64,000 nucleotides of DNA, taken from assembly GCF_000585355.1 (NCBI RefSeq), contig NZ_KK073873.1, positions 2,523,703 through 2,587,702 of the forward strand. Direction: 5' to 3'. This DNA comes from Xylanibacter oryzae DSM 17970 (GTDB taxonomy: Bacteria; Bacteroidota; Bacteroidia; Bacteroidales; Bacteroidaceae). A program made the translations under genes and the position numbers. Every line of letters starts with the position of its first letter. Within the stretch, counting starts at the first letter, position 1. Below the pieces are notes generated by a model, which had not been told where the DNA came from, did not search any database, and saw nothing but the letters and a program-made list of their open reading frames with translations. Positions 35,383 to 43,777 of the stretch are shown here, one piece after another.

Positions 35383-36005
35383 TTTACTTCTATTTTACTG
35401 TCAACTAATGTAATGTTCACATTCTCAAAATGGTTTAATGACTCTACTATGGATGCTGCATCCTTGGTCTTATCCCAATGAAAATGCAGACGCAGATGTC
35501 TTGACTTGTCTGAATGGTAAACTACCTCTAGTTTGTAAAATGAAGATATATCATTTAGTATGGTTTGTAATTCTACATTATCAAACGACTGTTCTTTCTG
35601 TGTTGCTATGGTATCTGTCGTTTCTGCCTCTGTGCTCTTGGCAGGCGTGTATGTAATCACTCTGCCTGTCTGTGCCTTCTGACTAACTTGTTTCTCTGAT
35701 GAACTACGATTAAACACAATTGCGGCATAGGTTATGCCCGACACCAATAGTATTCCTATAAATACAGCGGCTATCTTGCTCCATGAGAAATGATGGATAT
35801 GTTTGGCCTCAAACTCTTGCAGGGCTTTTTCTACATCTACATCATCTGTCTTGGTATAGGCCTCATCTGTCTTTACAATAAGATTATAATACTCGCGGGT
35901 TTCTTCGTCTTCAAGTATTTTCTGGATTTCCTCTTCAGAATAATGTTCAGGGTGCTCTATCATATCAAGCAACCGCTCTATTTTGTCGTTCGTTTTCATA
36001 TTCAT
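35379..36005 (-). CDS. FecR-family anti-sigma factor
   Basis: A 208-residue single-pass inner-membrane protein. The cytoplasmic N-terminus (residues 1-70, acidic and helical, EEEIQKILEDEETREYY) would bind sigma. One membrane helix covers about residues 77-98. The periplasmic part ends in a DUF4974-type domain (FDNVELQTILNDISSFYKLEVVY). It is shorter than typical FecR proteins of 300 or more residues: the FecR beta domain between helix and DUF4974 is reduced to a linker of about 40 residues. It starts 4 bases after the sigma gene and overlaps the receptor by 4 bases. Confidence 0.88.
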   Translation of the reverse strand: MNMKTNDKIERLLDMIEHPEHYSEEEIQKILEDEETREYYNLIVKTDEAYTKTDDVDVEKALQEFEAKHIHHFSWSKIAAVFIGILLVSGITYAAIVFNRSSSEKQVSQKAQTGRVITYTPAKSTEAETTDTIATQKEQSFDNVELQTILNDISSFYKLEVVYHSDKSRHLRLHFHWDKTKDAASIVESLNHFENVNITLVDSKIEVK

Positions 36006-36009
36006 CCTC

Positions 36010-36489
36010 CTATTTGAAATTGGCCTTAAGTGTTTTAAGCGCTTGTGAAAGATGCTTGTATACAGCTACCTGACTTATTTTAAGTTCGTCGGATATTTCT
36101 CTATACTTCATCTTACGCTCATACTTCATAATAAGCACCTGCCTGTCTCTTGCACTTAGAAGAGTGTCTACTATATCTCTGAGTCTCTGCATGTCGGGCG
36201 TATCGTTATTAATAGCCGGCAGTGACGAGTCAAGAATAAGCAGACGACTGACACGCTCTTTGATGCGCTTGTGATTAAGCAGGTCAAGACAACGATTGCG
36301 TACACACATCATAAGATAACTTTTGGGCTTGTCTACATAGGGATTGATGGCTCCATCCCAAATCTCCGTGAAGATGTCACTCACAATATCTTTGGATTCG
36401 TCTTCATCCTTAACTATAAGCATTGACAATCTAAGCATCTGCCCATAATTATTTCTGAAAAGCTCTTCAAATTGTTCTTTATTCTGCAT
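36010..36489 (-). CDS. ECF-type RNA polymerase sigma factor
   Basis: A 159-residue sigma-70-family factor with only regions 2 and 4. Region 2 includes IVSDIFTEIWD and KSYLMMCVRNRCLDLLNHKR. Region 4 includes LLSARDRQVLIMKYERKMKYREISDEL with the HTH ISQVAVYKHLSQALKTLK. Length and order are those of Bacteroidota cell-surface-signalling sigma factors. It heads the operon with anti-sigma and receptor. The upstream dyads at 36504-36551, also kept in the duplicate, are a probable self-recognised promoter. Confidence 0.93.
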   Translation of the reverse strand: MQNKEQFEELFRNNYGQMLRLSMLIVKDEDESKDIVSDIFTEIWDGAINPYVDKPKSYLMMCVRNRCLDLLNHKRIKERVSRLLILDSSLPAINNDTPDMQRLRDIVDTLLSARDRQVLIMKYERKMKYREISDELKISQVAVYKHLSQALKTLKANFK

Positions 36490-36503
36490 ACTTATTTTGC
36501 TGT

Positions 36504-36551
36504 CGTTATCTATATAACGAATGAATATTTATTTTCCTAACCTGGAAAATA
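36504..36551 (-). promoter_or_regulatory. Putative ECF-type promoter with two dyads (copy A)
   Basis: A perfect 8-bp stem (TATTTTCC 36530-36537 with GGAAAATA 36544-36551) encloses a GGTTA word, seen on the minus strand as a possible -35. Sixteen or so bases further is the perfect dyad CGTTAT/ATAACG (36504-36519), containing a CGTTATA word as a possible -10. No TAnnTTTG housekeeping box is seen there. The element is repeated at 32751-32798. Confidence 0.5.
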
Positions 36552-36770
36552 AAAAAGTTTGAATGAATATCTAAATTATTCCGGTATTATAAGTGTATTA
36601 GTTCATGTCCATCTATTTTATCGATACAAAGATAAAAAAATATGTTTGATTAGTATCGCATATTGTTGTATCTTTGGATAATAATTTAATGAACTAAGAA
36701 AAATAACTTATAAAAAATTCAATTCCTACACATGATGGTACGGTAGATGACCACTTCGTGAATTGTGATT

Positions 36771-38465
36771 CTAGCTATTTAGCCCGAGGTCTTTGACTCT
36801 GCGTTCGAAATCTTCACGGTCTGTTAATACACCATTTTTTATCCTTGCCCGATAATTGTATATCGTATTGACTGAGTAATGCAAGAACTCGGCTATCTTG
36901 GAACTGTCGTCGATACCAAGGCGGATGAGTGCAAAGATGCGAATATCTGTTGACAGGCGTTCTGAATCTTTAGAATGTATCTGGAATTCAGGTTTAAGCA
37001 TGGCATTGAAATCATTTACGAAATTGGGGAAAAGATGCAGGAACACTGAATCGAAATTGGCATAAAGTTCATCGAGTTCCTTATCCTTAAACTCTGTAGA
37101 CTTGCTTATAGTAAAGAGGTCTTGCAGTTCTTTGTTCTTAAGTTTCTTGTTTACCATCTTTCTGAAGTCGTCAAGTTTGTCTACATACTGTGAGCATATG
37201 CTGAGGAATCGGCCTATGTATTCTTCTTTTACTCTGTTAGACTCATTAAGACGCTGATTGGATATTGCCAGTTTCTGGTTGGTTGCCGACAGTTCGTGAT
37301 TGGATATGTCTAGATTATCATTGGCATTAGACAGTTTGCTGTTGAGCATGACCAATTTCTCGTTTATACGTCTCAGTTCGTTACGGGCGTCAGAGAGCTT
37401 GCGTTTCTGTCTGTATACGAAGAACAATGAGCTGAGGAGCATTAATGACATCAGACTGACAATGGTTATGAAGACGGTGAGTGTCTGGTTCTTACGGTTA
37501 ATCTGTTTCTGATAGTTGCTGTCGATAATAGACAACAGAGGGGATATCTGCCAACTTCGCATACGGGTACCGAACTTGTTATTACACTCCCAGGTGAATC
37601 TTATATACTTAAGTGAGCGGTCTATGTCTCCCTCTTTGTTTAGAATATCAGATAGCTCCCATAGAGAGGCCTGGTCCATAACGCCATTCTTTATATCAGA
37701 CATAGCCGACTCTATAAGCCAATATTTCTTCATCGGCATATTGCCGTTAATATTATACAGTCGCGACCTGTAATAAGCCACGATGGCATAGTTTCTGGAG
37801 CCCGGTGTTACCTTGGCAAGACGCCTGTTATTGATGTTCATGGCGTCGGCATACAACTTGTGCGAGAAGTAGTAGCTCTCCTTACACAAGAGATACTCTT
37901 CGGTATTTTTGTCTAATACGTTGTAAACAGAATCCCTATATATATCAGACATGATAATGTACTTGCGTTTAAGATCATTCAATCTGGTGTAATAGCCAAG
38001 TTCCTGGTATACATGATTGTACGCAATATAATACTCGCTCAGGCCATTCATACGGGTTAGATCACGTGTAGATACCTGTCTGAGTATCTGCAGTGCCTCT
38101 GTGTACAGACCCGATGATGAGCACTGGAAAGCCATAAGCGATCTGCACTTGCCAACCAAGTCTTTGCGATGCATCTTCTGGGCTATGCTTATGCACCTCT
38201 GAAGGTACACAATAGCAGAATCATTGGTATATGACTTGTACTCGCTGTACAATTTAAAAGACTCTTCATATCTTACCCTCTGATCTTGTGCCTTAGACAA
38301 ATACAAACGTAATCTGTTTATATTATTTTCATGATTATCAATATACTGAGAAGAATGATCTATAAGATTATCTAATTTATTGTACATTTGCTCAAGGTTT
38401 ATACTATGGGCAAACATTTGAGCAAATGAAAATTGTAAAATGACGGTAAGGAAAAAGACTTTCAT
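36771..38465 (-). CDS. Membrane-spanning TPR/coiled-coil/HTH regulator (DUF6377 type)
   Basis: A 564-residue one-component regulator. Signal peptide or first helix MKVFFLTVILQFSFAQMFA, then periplasmic TPR-like helices (YKSYTNDSAIVYLQRCISIAQ, SGLYTEALQILRQV), a membrane helix (VFITIVSLMSLMLLSSLFFVY), a regular coiled coil of about eight heptads, and a cytoplasmic domain. The cytoplasmic domain ends in an HTH (DIRIFALIRLGI, SSKIAEFLHYSVNTIYNYRARIK). The start at 38465 is preferred over 38510 because the -7 box at 38497-38504 lies within the longer reading. It is convergent with the DUF4251 PUL edge and adjacent to the sigma locus; targets are unknown. Confidence 0.85.
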   Translation of the reverse strand: MKVFFLTVILQFSFAQMFAHSINLEQMYNKLDNLIDHSSQYIDNHENNINRLRLYLSKAQDQRVRYEESFKLYSEYKSYTNDSAIVYLQRCISIAQKMHRKDLVGKCRSLMAFQCSSSGLYTEALQILRQVSTRDLTRMNGLSEYYIAYNHVYQELGYYTRLNDLKRKYIIMSDIYRDSVYNVLDKNTEEYLLCKESYYFSHKLYADAMNINNRRLAKVTPGSRNYAIVAYYRSRLYNINGNMPMKKYWLIESAMSDIKNGVMDQASLWELSDILNKEGDIDRSLKYIRFTWECNNKFGTRMRSWQISPLLSIIDSNYQKQINRKNQTLTVFITIVSLMSLMLLSSLFFVYRQKRKLSDARNELRRINEKLVMLNSKLSNANDNLDISNHELSATNQKLAISNQRLNESNRVKEEYIGRFLSICSQYVDKLDDFRKMVNKKLKNKELQDLFTISKSTEFKDKELDELYANFDSVFLHLFPNFVNDFNAMLKPEFQIHSKDSERLSTDIRIFALIRLGIDDSSKIAEFLHYSVNTIYNYRARIKNGVLTDREDFERRVKDLGLNS

Positions 38466-38496
38466 ATTATTTTTCTCATGTTTTTGATTATGAATG

Positions 38497-38527
38497 CAAA
38501 TATAAAGCATTTTTACAAGATTTTCAA
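38497..38527 (-). promoter_or_regulatory. Promoter of the 36771-38465 regulator
   Basis: On the minus strand, TTG at 38527-38525, 20 bases, then TATATTTG at 38504-38497. This places the true ATG at 38465. Confidence 0.75.
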
Positions 38528-38651
38528 TAAAAACGAAGACTTTATTATGTTATTCATGAATATATAGAATGTAAATATTTACAAAATAGGCTTAATTCGG
38601 ATGTATGTTTCTCTATTTATATTTCTTTTATTGTATATTCGCAATAAATAA

Positions 38652-38657
38652 AGGAGG
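38652..38657 (+). promoter_or_regulatory. Strong Shine-Dalgarno AGGAGG
   Basis: A full AGGAGG stands 5 bases before the ATG at 38663. Strong Shine-Dalgarno sequences are unusual in Bacteroidota, where most genes in this window have only A-rich leaders. It fixes the start of the DUF4251 gene. Confidence 0.8.
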
Positions 38658-38662
38658 TAAAG

Positions 38663-39166
38663 ATGAAAAAAGTATTTTATTTTCTATTCGTGGTTATATT
38701 ATTCGTAAACGGTTACAGCATACCGTGTAATGCCCAGAACAAAAAGACAGCTAAGATTGAGAAATACAACAAGCTGGCTCAACAAGTCAAGGACTCTGTC
38801 AACAACAGGCATTTCACTGTTAATGTAAACATGGCATATCCACAATCTCACCGTGCCATCAATCTCACGAGTATGTACTCTGTACGGATATCAGGTGATA
38901 GTATTATCTCGTATCTGCCTTATTATGGCAGGGCGTATAACGTTCCCTATGGTGGAGGAAAAGCTCTGAACTTTACCGGAAAGATATACAATTACACGGC
39001 CGTACGCAATAAGAAGAATATGACGCGCATAACGTTAAACGTAAAGACTGATGAGGACACCTATAAATATTCGTTGGAAATATTCGATAATGGAAGTACC
39101 TCTATAGATGTTTCATCCAACCAAAGGCAATACATCAGTTTCAGCGGTGATATGATTACGAAATAA
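38663..39166 (+). CDS. Secreted DUF4251-family protein
   Basis: A 167-residue exported protein. Signal peptide MKKVFYFLFVVILFVNGYSIPCNAQ, then a domain with FTVNVNMAYPQSHRAINLTSMYSVRISGD, SYLPYYGRAYNVPYGGG and ISFSGDM, which I recognise as DUF4251. The function of this family is not known to me; it is common as a single periplasmic or surface protein in Bacteroidota. It is convergent with the GH3 operon and separated from it by a hairpin. Confidence 0.85.
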   Translation: MKKVFYFLFVVILFVNGYSIPCNAQNKKTAKIEKYNKLAQQVKDSVNNRHFTVNVNMAYPQSHRAINLTSMYSVRISGDSIISYLPYYGRAYNVPYGGGKALNFTGKIYNYTAVRNKKNMTRITLNVKTDEDTYKYSLEIFDNGSTSIDVSSNQRQYISFSGDMITK

Positions 39167-39172
39167 GTTGAT

Positions 39173-39201
39173 GCCATAGTCGTCACCAGGACGACTACGG
39201 C
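39173..39201. terminator. Bidirectional hairpin between convergent genes
   Basis: GCCATAGTCGTC (39173-39184) pairs with GACGACTACGGC (39190-39201), 11 of 12 pairs around a 5-base loop. It lies between the DUF4251 stop and the end of the GH3 operon, so it can serve both. Confidence 0.65.
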
Positions 39202-39262
39202 AAACAACATTAACCTATCAAAATGACTTAATCATCATTATACTTGATAAGCAGGAACTCTA

Positions 39263-41524
39263 TCACATCACTGTGAAAGAAACTGTCTTAAGATTACTGC
39301 TATTCGGCCCTATCATAAGATCGAAGGTGCCGGGGTCTAATATGTATTCAAGATTATAGTTATAATACTTAAGAAGTTCGGGGGTAATCTGGAATGTCAC
39401 GTCTTTACTCTCACCTGCAGAAAGGTGAATACGCTGAAATCCTTTTAACTCTTTTACAGGTCTTGATATTCCTGCTACTTGATCATGGATATACAACTGT
39501 ACTATTTCATCTCCATCTCGGCTACCGGTATTCTTAACGTTTATGGTAGCTTTTATACTTCCATCAGAAGCCATCTTGTCACTGCTCAAACGGATATCAC
39601 CATACTCAAAGGTTGTATAACTGAGTCCGTAACCGAATGGATATAATGCATCATTACGGACATCAAGATAATTGCTTGCATATTTACGGAATTCCTTGGT
39701 TCCATCAGGAACAGGTCTGCCGGTTGGAAGGTGGTTATAATACAATGGTTCCTGACCTGTAGACTGAGGCAGGCTGACTGTAAGTTTTCCACTTGGATTG
39801 ACATCTCCAAAGAGTACATCACTTATGGCATCAGCTGTCTCACTGCCACCAAACCATACATTCATGATGGCATTAACATGTTCGCTCTCCCACTTCAGTA
39901 CTGTAGCACGGCCTGAGAAGTTAAGAAGTACGACAGGCTTGCCTGTAGCTACCAAATCGCGGAGCAATGACATCTGTACATCAGGGAGTTCCAGATTAGA
40001 ACGGCTTGAACTCTCGCCCGACATATCTGCACATTCTCCCATAGCTGCTATTATCACATCAGACTGATTTGCTATCTGCAAAGCTTCGGCCTTAAGTTTC
40101 TTATCATCACCACGTGGAATAGTCTTACCAAACTCAGCGGCCTTTTGCAAAGCCTCATCAGCAGTAAGATTACTGCCTTGGGCATATAGCAGATCTGCCT
40201 TTCCGGCTACAGCACGCTCAAGTCCTTCTTTCAAGGTTGAATATTTGTCGGGTGTATACGAAACGCACCATGTACCGGCCATATTTGCCCTTGTATTGGC
40301 AAGAGGTCCTATCAATGCTATCTTGCCTTTCTTCTGAAGAGGAAGGACATTGCCTTCATTCTTAAGCAAGACGAATGACTCGGTAGCCAGGCTACGGGCT
40401 ATCGCTCTGTTTTGAGCTGTAAAGATATCACGTTTACGGCGGCTGGCATCAAGATACTTATAAGGATCTTTGAACAGGCCCAACTTATATTTAGCTTCCA
40501 GTACACGTCTGCATGCTGTATCAATATCTGCCAAAGTAACTTTACCCTCTGATAATGATTTCTCTAATGTACCAACAAAGCCTTGTGTACACATATCCAT
40601 GTCTGTACCTGCCTTTAGGGTCATGGCCGAACAGTCCTGTAAATTGCCCAAGCCATGATTGATCATCTCTCCGATAGAACCATAATCGGTAACAACAAAA
40701 CCATTGAAATGCCATTGATTACGAAGAACATCATTAAGCAGCCATTTGTTGGCTGTTGCAGGTATACCGTCGACAAGGTTGAATGATGACATTACACTGC
40801 CTACTCCGGCTTCAACAGCTGCCTTATATGGTGGAAAATATTGATTGTACATCCTGATACGGCTCATATCCACCGTGTTATATTCTTTTCCTGCTTCAAC
40901 AGCTCCATAAAGAGCAAAATGCTTGAGACAGGCCATTATATTCTCTTTACTGCTATAATCGCCCTGATATCCACGTACCATAGCTTCTGCTATACGTGAA
41001 CCCAGATATGGATCTTCGCCTGAGCCTTCGCATACACGGCCCCAACGTGAATCTAATGCTATATCCACCATCGGACTGTATGTCCAGTTGATGCCATCTG
41101 CACTAGCCTCTTTGGCTGCTGTACGGGCGCTATGCTCTATAGCAGGAATATCCCATGAACAGGATGTGCCAAGAGGTATCGGGAAAATTGTCTCATAACC
41201 ATGTATCACATCCATTCCTACAATCAAAGGTATGTGCATACGACTCTTCTTTACGGCTATATCCTGCAAAGCACGTATCTTGTCAACGCCCTTTACATTA
41301 AATACTCCTCCCATATTGCCGCTGAGGATATCTCCGGCAACCTTAGTATCAACTTTGCCTCCGGTGGTGATATCTCCGGCAACCATAAGATTAAGTTGGC
41401 CTATTTTCTCCTTGAGAGTCATCTTAGACATCAACCCATTGATGTATTCATCCATAGGTTTCTGCTGTGCCATACCTGCAGAAGCTGTAAGAACTAATGC
41501 GAAAGTCATTAAAAATTTTCTCAT
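39263..41524 (-). CDS. Secreted GH3 beta-glucosidase, BglX-like
   Basis: A 753-residue exported enzyme with the full GH3 layout. Signal peptide MRKFLMTFALVLTASAGMAQ, TIM barrel with catalytic Asp280 in FVVTDYGSI, the alpha/beta domain (ESSSRSNLELPDVQMSLL), and a C-terminal fibronectin-III-like domain (YGLSYTTFEYG, NTGSRDGDEIVQLYI). Overall order and length match E. coli BglX (periplasmic broad beta-glucosidase). It should release terminal glucose from oligosaccharides imported by the SusCD pair of this operon. It starts two bases after the other GH3 gene ends, which indicates tight coupling. Confidence 0.92.
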   Translation of the reverse strand: MRKFLMTFALVLTASAGMAQQKPMDEYINGLMSKMTLKEKIGQLNLMVAGDITTGGKVDTKVAGDILSGNMGGVFNVKGVDKIRALQDIAVKKSRMHIPLIVGMDVIHGYETIFPIPLGTSCSWDIPAIEHSARTAAKEASADGINWTYSPMVDIALDSRWGRVCEGSGEDPYLGSRIAEAMVRGYQGDYSSKENIMACLKHFALYGAVEAGKEYNTVDMSRIRMYNQYFPPYKAAVEAGVGSVMSSFNLVDGIPATANKWLLNDVLRNQWHFNGFVVTDYGSIGEMINHGLGNLQDCSAMTLKAGTDMDMCTQGFVGTLEKSLSEGKVTLADIDTACRRVLEAKYKLGLFKDPYKYLDASRRKRDIFTAQNRAIARSLATESFVLLKNEGNVLPLQKKGKIALIGPLANTRANMAGTWCVSYTPDKYSTLKEGLERAVAGKADLLYAQGSNLTADEALQKAAEFGKTIPRGDDKKLKAEALQIANQSDVIIAAMGECADMSGESSSRSNLELPDVQMSLLRDLVATGKPVVLLNFSGRATVLKWESEHVNAIMNVWFGGSETADAISDVLFGDVNPSGKLTVSLPQSTGQEPLYYNHLPTGRPVPDGTKEFRKYASNYLDVRNDALYPFGYGLSYTTFEYGDIRLSSDKMASDGSIKATINVKNTGSRDGDEIVQLYIHDQVAGISRPVKELKGFQRIHLSAGESKDVTFQITPELLKYYNYNLEYILDPGTFDLMIGPNSSNLKTVSFTVM

Positions 41525-41526
41525 AT

Positions 41527-43755
41527 CTACTGTAATTTAAACTTTATCATAAGTGGAAGGTTATCTGATGCGTTACCTACTAAAGCCTCGAAGTCGCCAT
41601 CTTCGGATGTCCATGCATGCGCTCTGTCATCATAAAAACTTAAGGCACTGTTATCAATGGTTATATCAACATCACGGTTTTCACCTGCTTTAAGCTCTAC
41701 CTTCTTAAATCCTTTAAGTTCTTTATAAGGTCTGTCTAAAGAAGACTTTACGTCATGGATATACAATTGCACAGTTTCGGAACCATCATATTTCCCTGTA
41801 TTCTTAACGTTTACAGTAAACGTTATATTGCCGTCACGCGAGATTTTATTAGAAGATTCACGTAAATCAGACAACTTGAAGGTGGTATAACTGAGTCCGT
41901 GTCCAAAAGCGAATAACGGATGTATCTTTTCCTTGTCCACCCATCTGTAACCTACATACAGACCTTCTTTATATTCTTCGTCTATAACCTTATGGTCGGG
42001 ACGCCATACTCCCGGATAAGCATTCAACTTATGTGCACCTACATCTTGTAAAGTAGCTGGCCATGTGAAAGGAAGTTTGCCTGAAGGATTTACGTCTCCT
42101 GTGAGTACGTCTGCCAAAGCCTCTCCTGCCTCTGAGCCAATAAACCATCCCTGAACAATAGCAGGCACCTTATTGTGCCAAGGCATGGCAACGGCATTAC
42201 CTGATATGTTGACATATATAAAGTTCTTATTGGCTTTGGATAATGACTCAATGACACGATCCTGATTATAAGGCAAATCATATGACTTACGGTCGTGGCC
42301 TTCACAGTCTTGATAATCACTCTTGTTCAATCCGCCAAAGAATATAACATAATCTGCTTTTTTAGCTTTCTCTACAGCATCATGTATAAGTTGGTCGGCA
42401 GAACGTTTGTCTGTCAGATTCTGACCAGTAGTAACTCCATTATAAGAACCGGTAGTATCACCTACATATCCACGTTCGTAATCTACCTTAACATTACTGC
42501 CCAAACGTGATTTCAGACCATCGAGGGGAGATATCTCACGTTGAACTTTCAACGAAGATGAACCTCCACCGACAGTCATCATCTTTATAGCATTCTCACC
42601 TACTACGAGAACATGCTTAGTCCTATTGAATTTTATTGGTAATACATTATTTTTATTTTGCAGAAGCACGATGCCCTCGTCTGCCACCTTACGGGCTGCA
42701 GAGTAATGAGACTCTGAACATAAGAAACCCATAGGTTTGTTACTGTTCATAGTGGTTCTGAAAAACAAGCGCAGTACGCGGCGCACTTTATCATCAAGTT
42801 CTTTGGTAGTATATTTGCCCTTCTGTATGGCCTCCAGATAAGGACTTGCCATGTAATAAGAATCATAGGCATTGGTCTTTCCCAATGATAATCCATTAGT
42901 CCATGTTCCGAACTCCATATCCAGTCCATTCTTTACAGCCTGGTCTGTATCATGACATCCACCCCAATCACTAACAACGACTCCATCAAAGTTCCAGTCG
43001 CCTTTTAATATCTTCATCAGCAACTCTTCATTATGACAGTTATGCTGATTCTTATACATATTATAAGCTCCCATTACACCCCATGCTTTACCATCAATTA
43101 CAGCTGCACGGAAAGCAGGAAGATAAATCTCGTGTAAGGCTCTGTCGCTAACAACAACATTGACCTGATGACGGTATTCCTCATCATTGTTCATTGCATA
43201 GTGCTTAACACAGGCAGCAACTCCACAAGACTGGAGTCCCTGAATATAAGGTACTACCATCTTACCGCTAAGATAAGGATCTTCGCCCAGATATTCAAAG
43301 TTTCTGCCACTCAGAGGTGTACGGTAGATGTTTACGCCCGGACCCAATATCATATTTTTACCACGATAAAGAGCTTCTTCTCCAAGACTCTTGCCATAAA
43401 GGTTTGACATCTGTGGATTCCATGTTGCAGAAAGACATGTAAGTGCAGGAAATGCAACACACGAATCATTAGTCTGTCCGGCTTGCTCCCATTCATCCCA
43501 AAGTACATCAGGACGAACCCCATGAGGGCCATCGTCAGTCCAGAAATCAGGAAAGCCCAATCTTTTAACGCCCGGTGATGAAAATTTACTCTGTGCATGA
43601 ATCACAGCAATTTTCTCATTTAGCGTCATCCTCGAAAGAGCATCTTCGACTCGTTGTTCTATTGGTTTAGATCTATCCTGATATATCGGTGTCTGGGCGT
43701 TAGCCACAAGCGAAACAGACATAAAGAATAAGGACGTAATTATTATATTCTTCAT
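41527..43755 (-). CDS. Secreted GH3 beta-glucosidase, second paralogue
   Basis: A 742-residue exported GH3 enzyme. Signal peptide MKNIIITSLFFMSVSLVANAQ, barrel with FPDFWTDDGPHGVR and catalytic Asp263 in VVSDWGGCHD, alpha/beta domain (LNKSDYQDCEGHDRKSYDLP) and FnIII-like domain (GLSYTTFKLS, ETVQLYIHD). It belongs to a different GH3 subgroup from its neighbour, having the TDDGPHGVR motif seen in beta-glucosidases with the extended C-terminal domain. Two GH3 enzymes in one operon suggest different linkages or chain lengths. It lies 22 bases after GH5. Confidence 0.92.
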   Translation of the reverse strand: MKNIIITSLFFMSVSLVANAQTPIYQDRSKPIEQRVEDALSRMTLNEKIAVIHAQSKFSSPGVKRLGFPDFWTDDGPHGVRPDVLWDEWEQAGQTNDSCVAFPALTCLSATWNPQMSNLYGKSLGEEALYRGKNMILGPGVNIYRTPLSGRNFEYLGEDPYLSGKMVVPYIQGLQSCGVAACVKHYAMNNDEEYRHQVNVVVSDRALHEIYLPAFRAAVIDGKAWGVMGAYNMYKNQHNCHNEELLMKILKGDWNFDGVVVSDWGGCHDTDQAVKNGLDMEFGTWTNGLSLGKTNAYDSYYMASPYLEAIQKGKYTTKELDDKVRRVLRLFFRTTMNSNKPMGFLCSESHYSAARKVADEGIVLLQNKNNVLPIKFNRTKHVLVVGENAIKMMTVGGGSSSLKVQREISPLDGLKSRLGSNVKVDYERGYVGDTTGSYNGVTTGQNLTDKRSADQLIHDAVEKAKKADYVIFFGGLNKSDYQDCEGHDRKSYDLPYNQDRVIESLSKANKNFIYVNISGNAVAMPWHNKVPAIVQGWFIGSEAGEALADVLTGDVNPSGKLPFTWPATLQDVGAHKLNAYPGVWRPDHKVIDEEYKEGLYVGYRWVDKEKIHPLFAFGHGLSYTTFKLSDLRESSNKISRDGNITFTVNVKNTGKYDGSETVQLYIHDVKSSLDRPYKELKGFKKVELKAGENRDVDITIDNSALSFYDDRAHAWTSEDGDFEALVGNASDNLPLMIKFKLQ

Positions 43756-43777
43756 ATTATCTTTAATAAACAGATTA

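Larger units (their letters stand above)
29699..36551 (-). repeat. Tandem duplication of a sigma/anti-sigma/receptor locus
   Basis: Unit A (36551 down to 32845) has promoter, sigma, anti-sigma and receptor. Unit B (32798 down to 29699) has the same order but with sigma and anti-sigma collapsed into one frame. Upstream regions, the anti-sigma C-terminal half and the receptor N-terminal third are near-identical at DNA level (for example 31846-32257 against 34968-35382), including the 4-base ATGA overlap. Past receptor codon 170 or so, similarity falls sharply. Confidence 0.9.
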
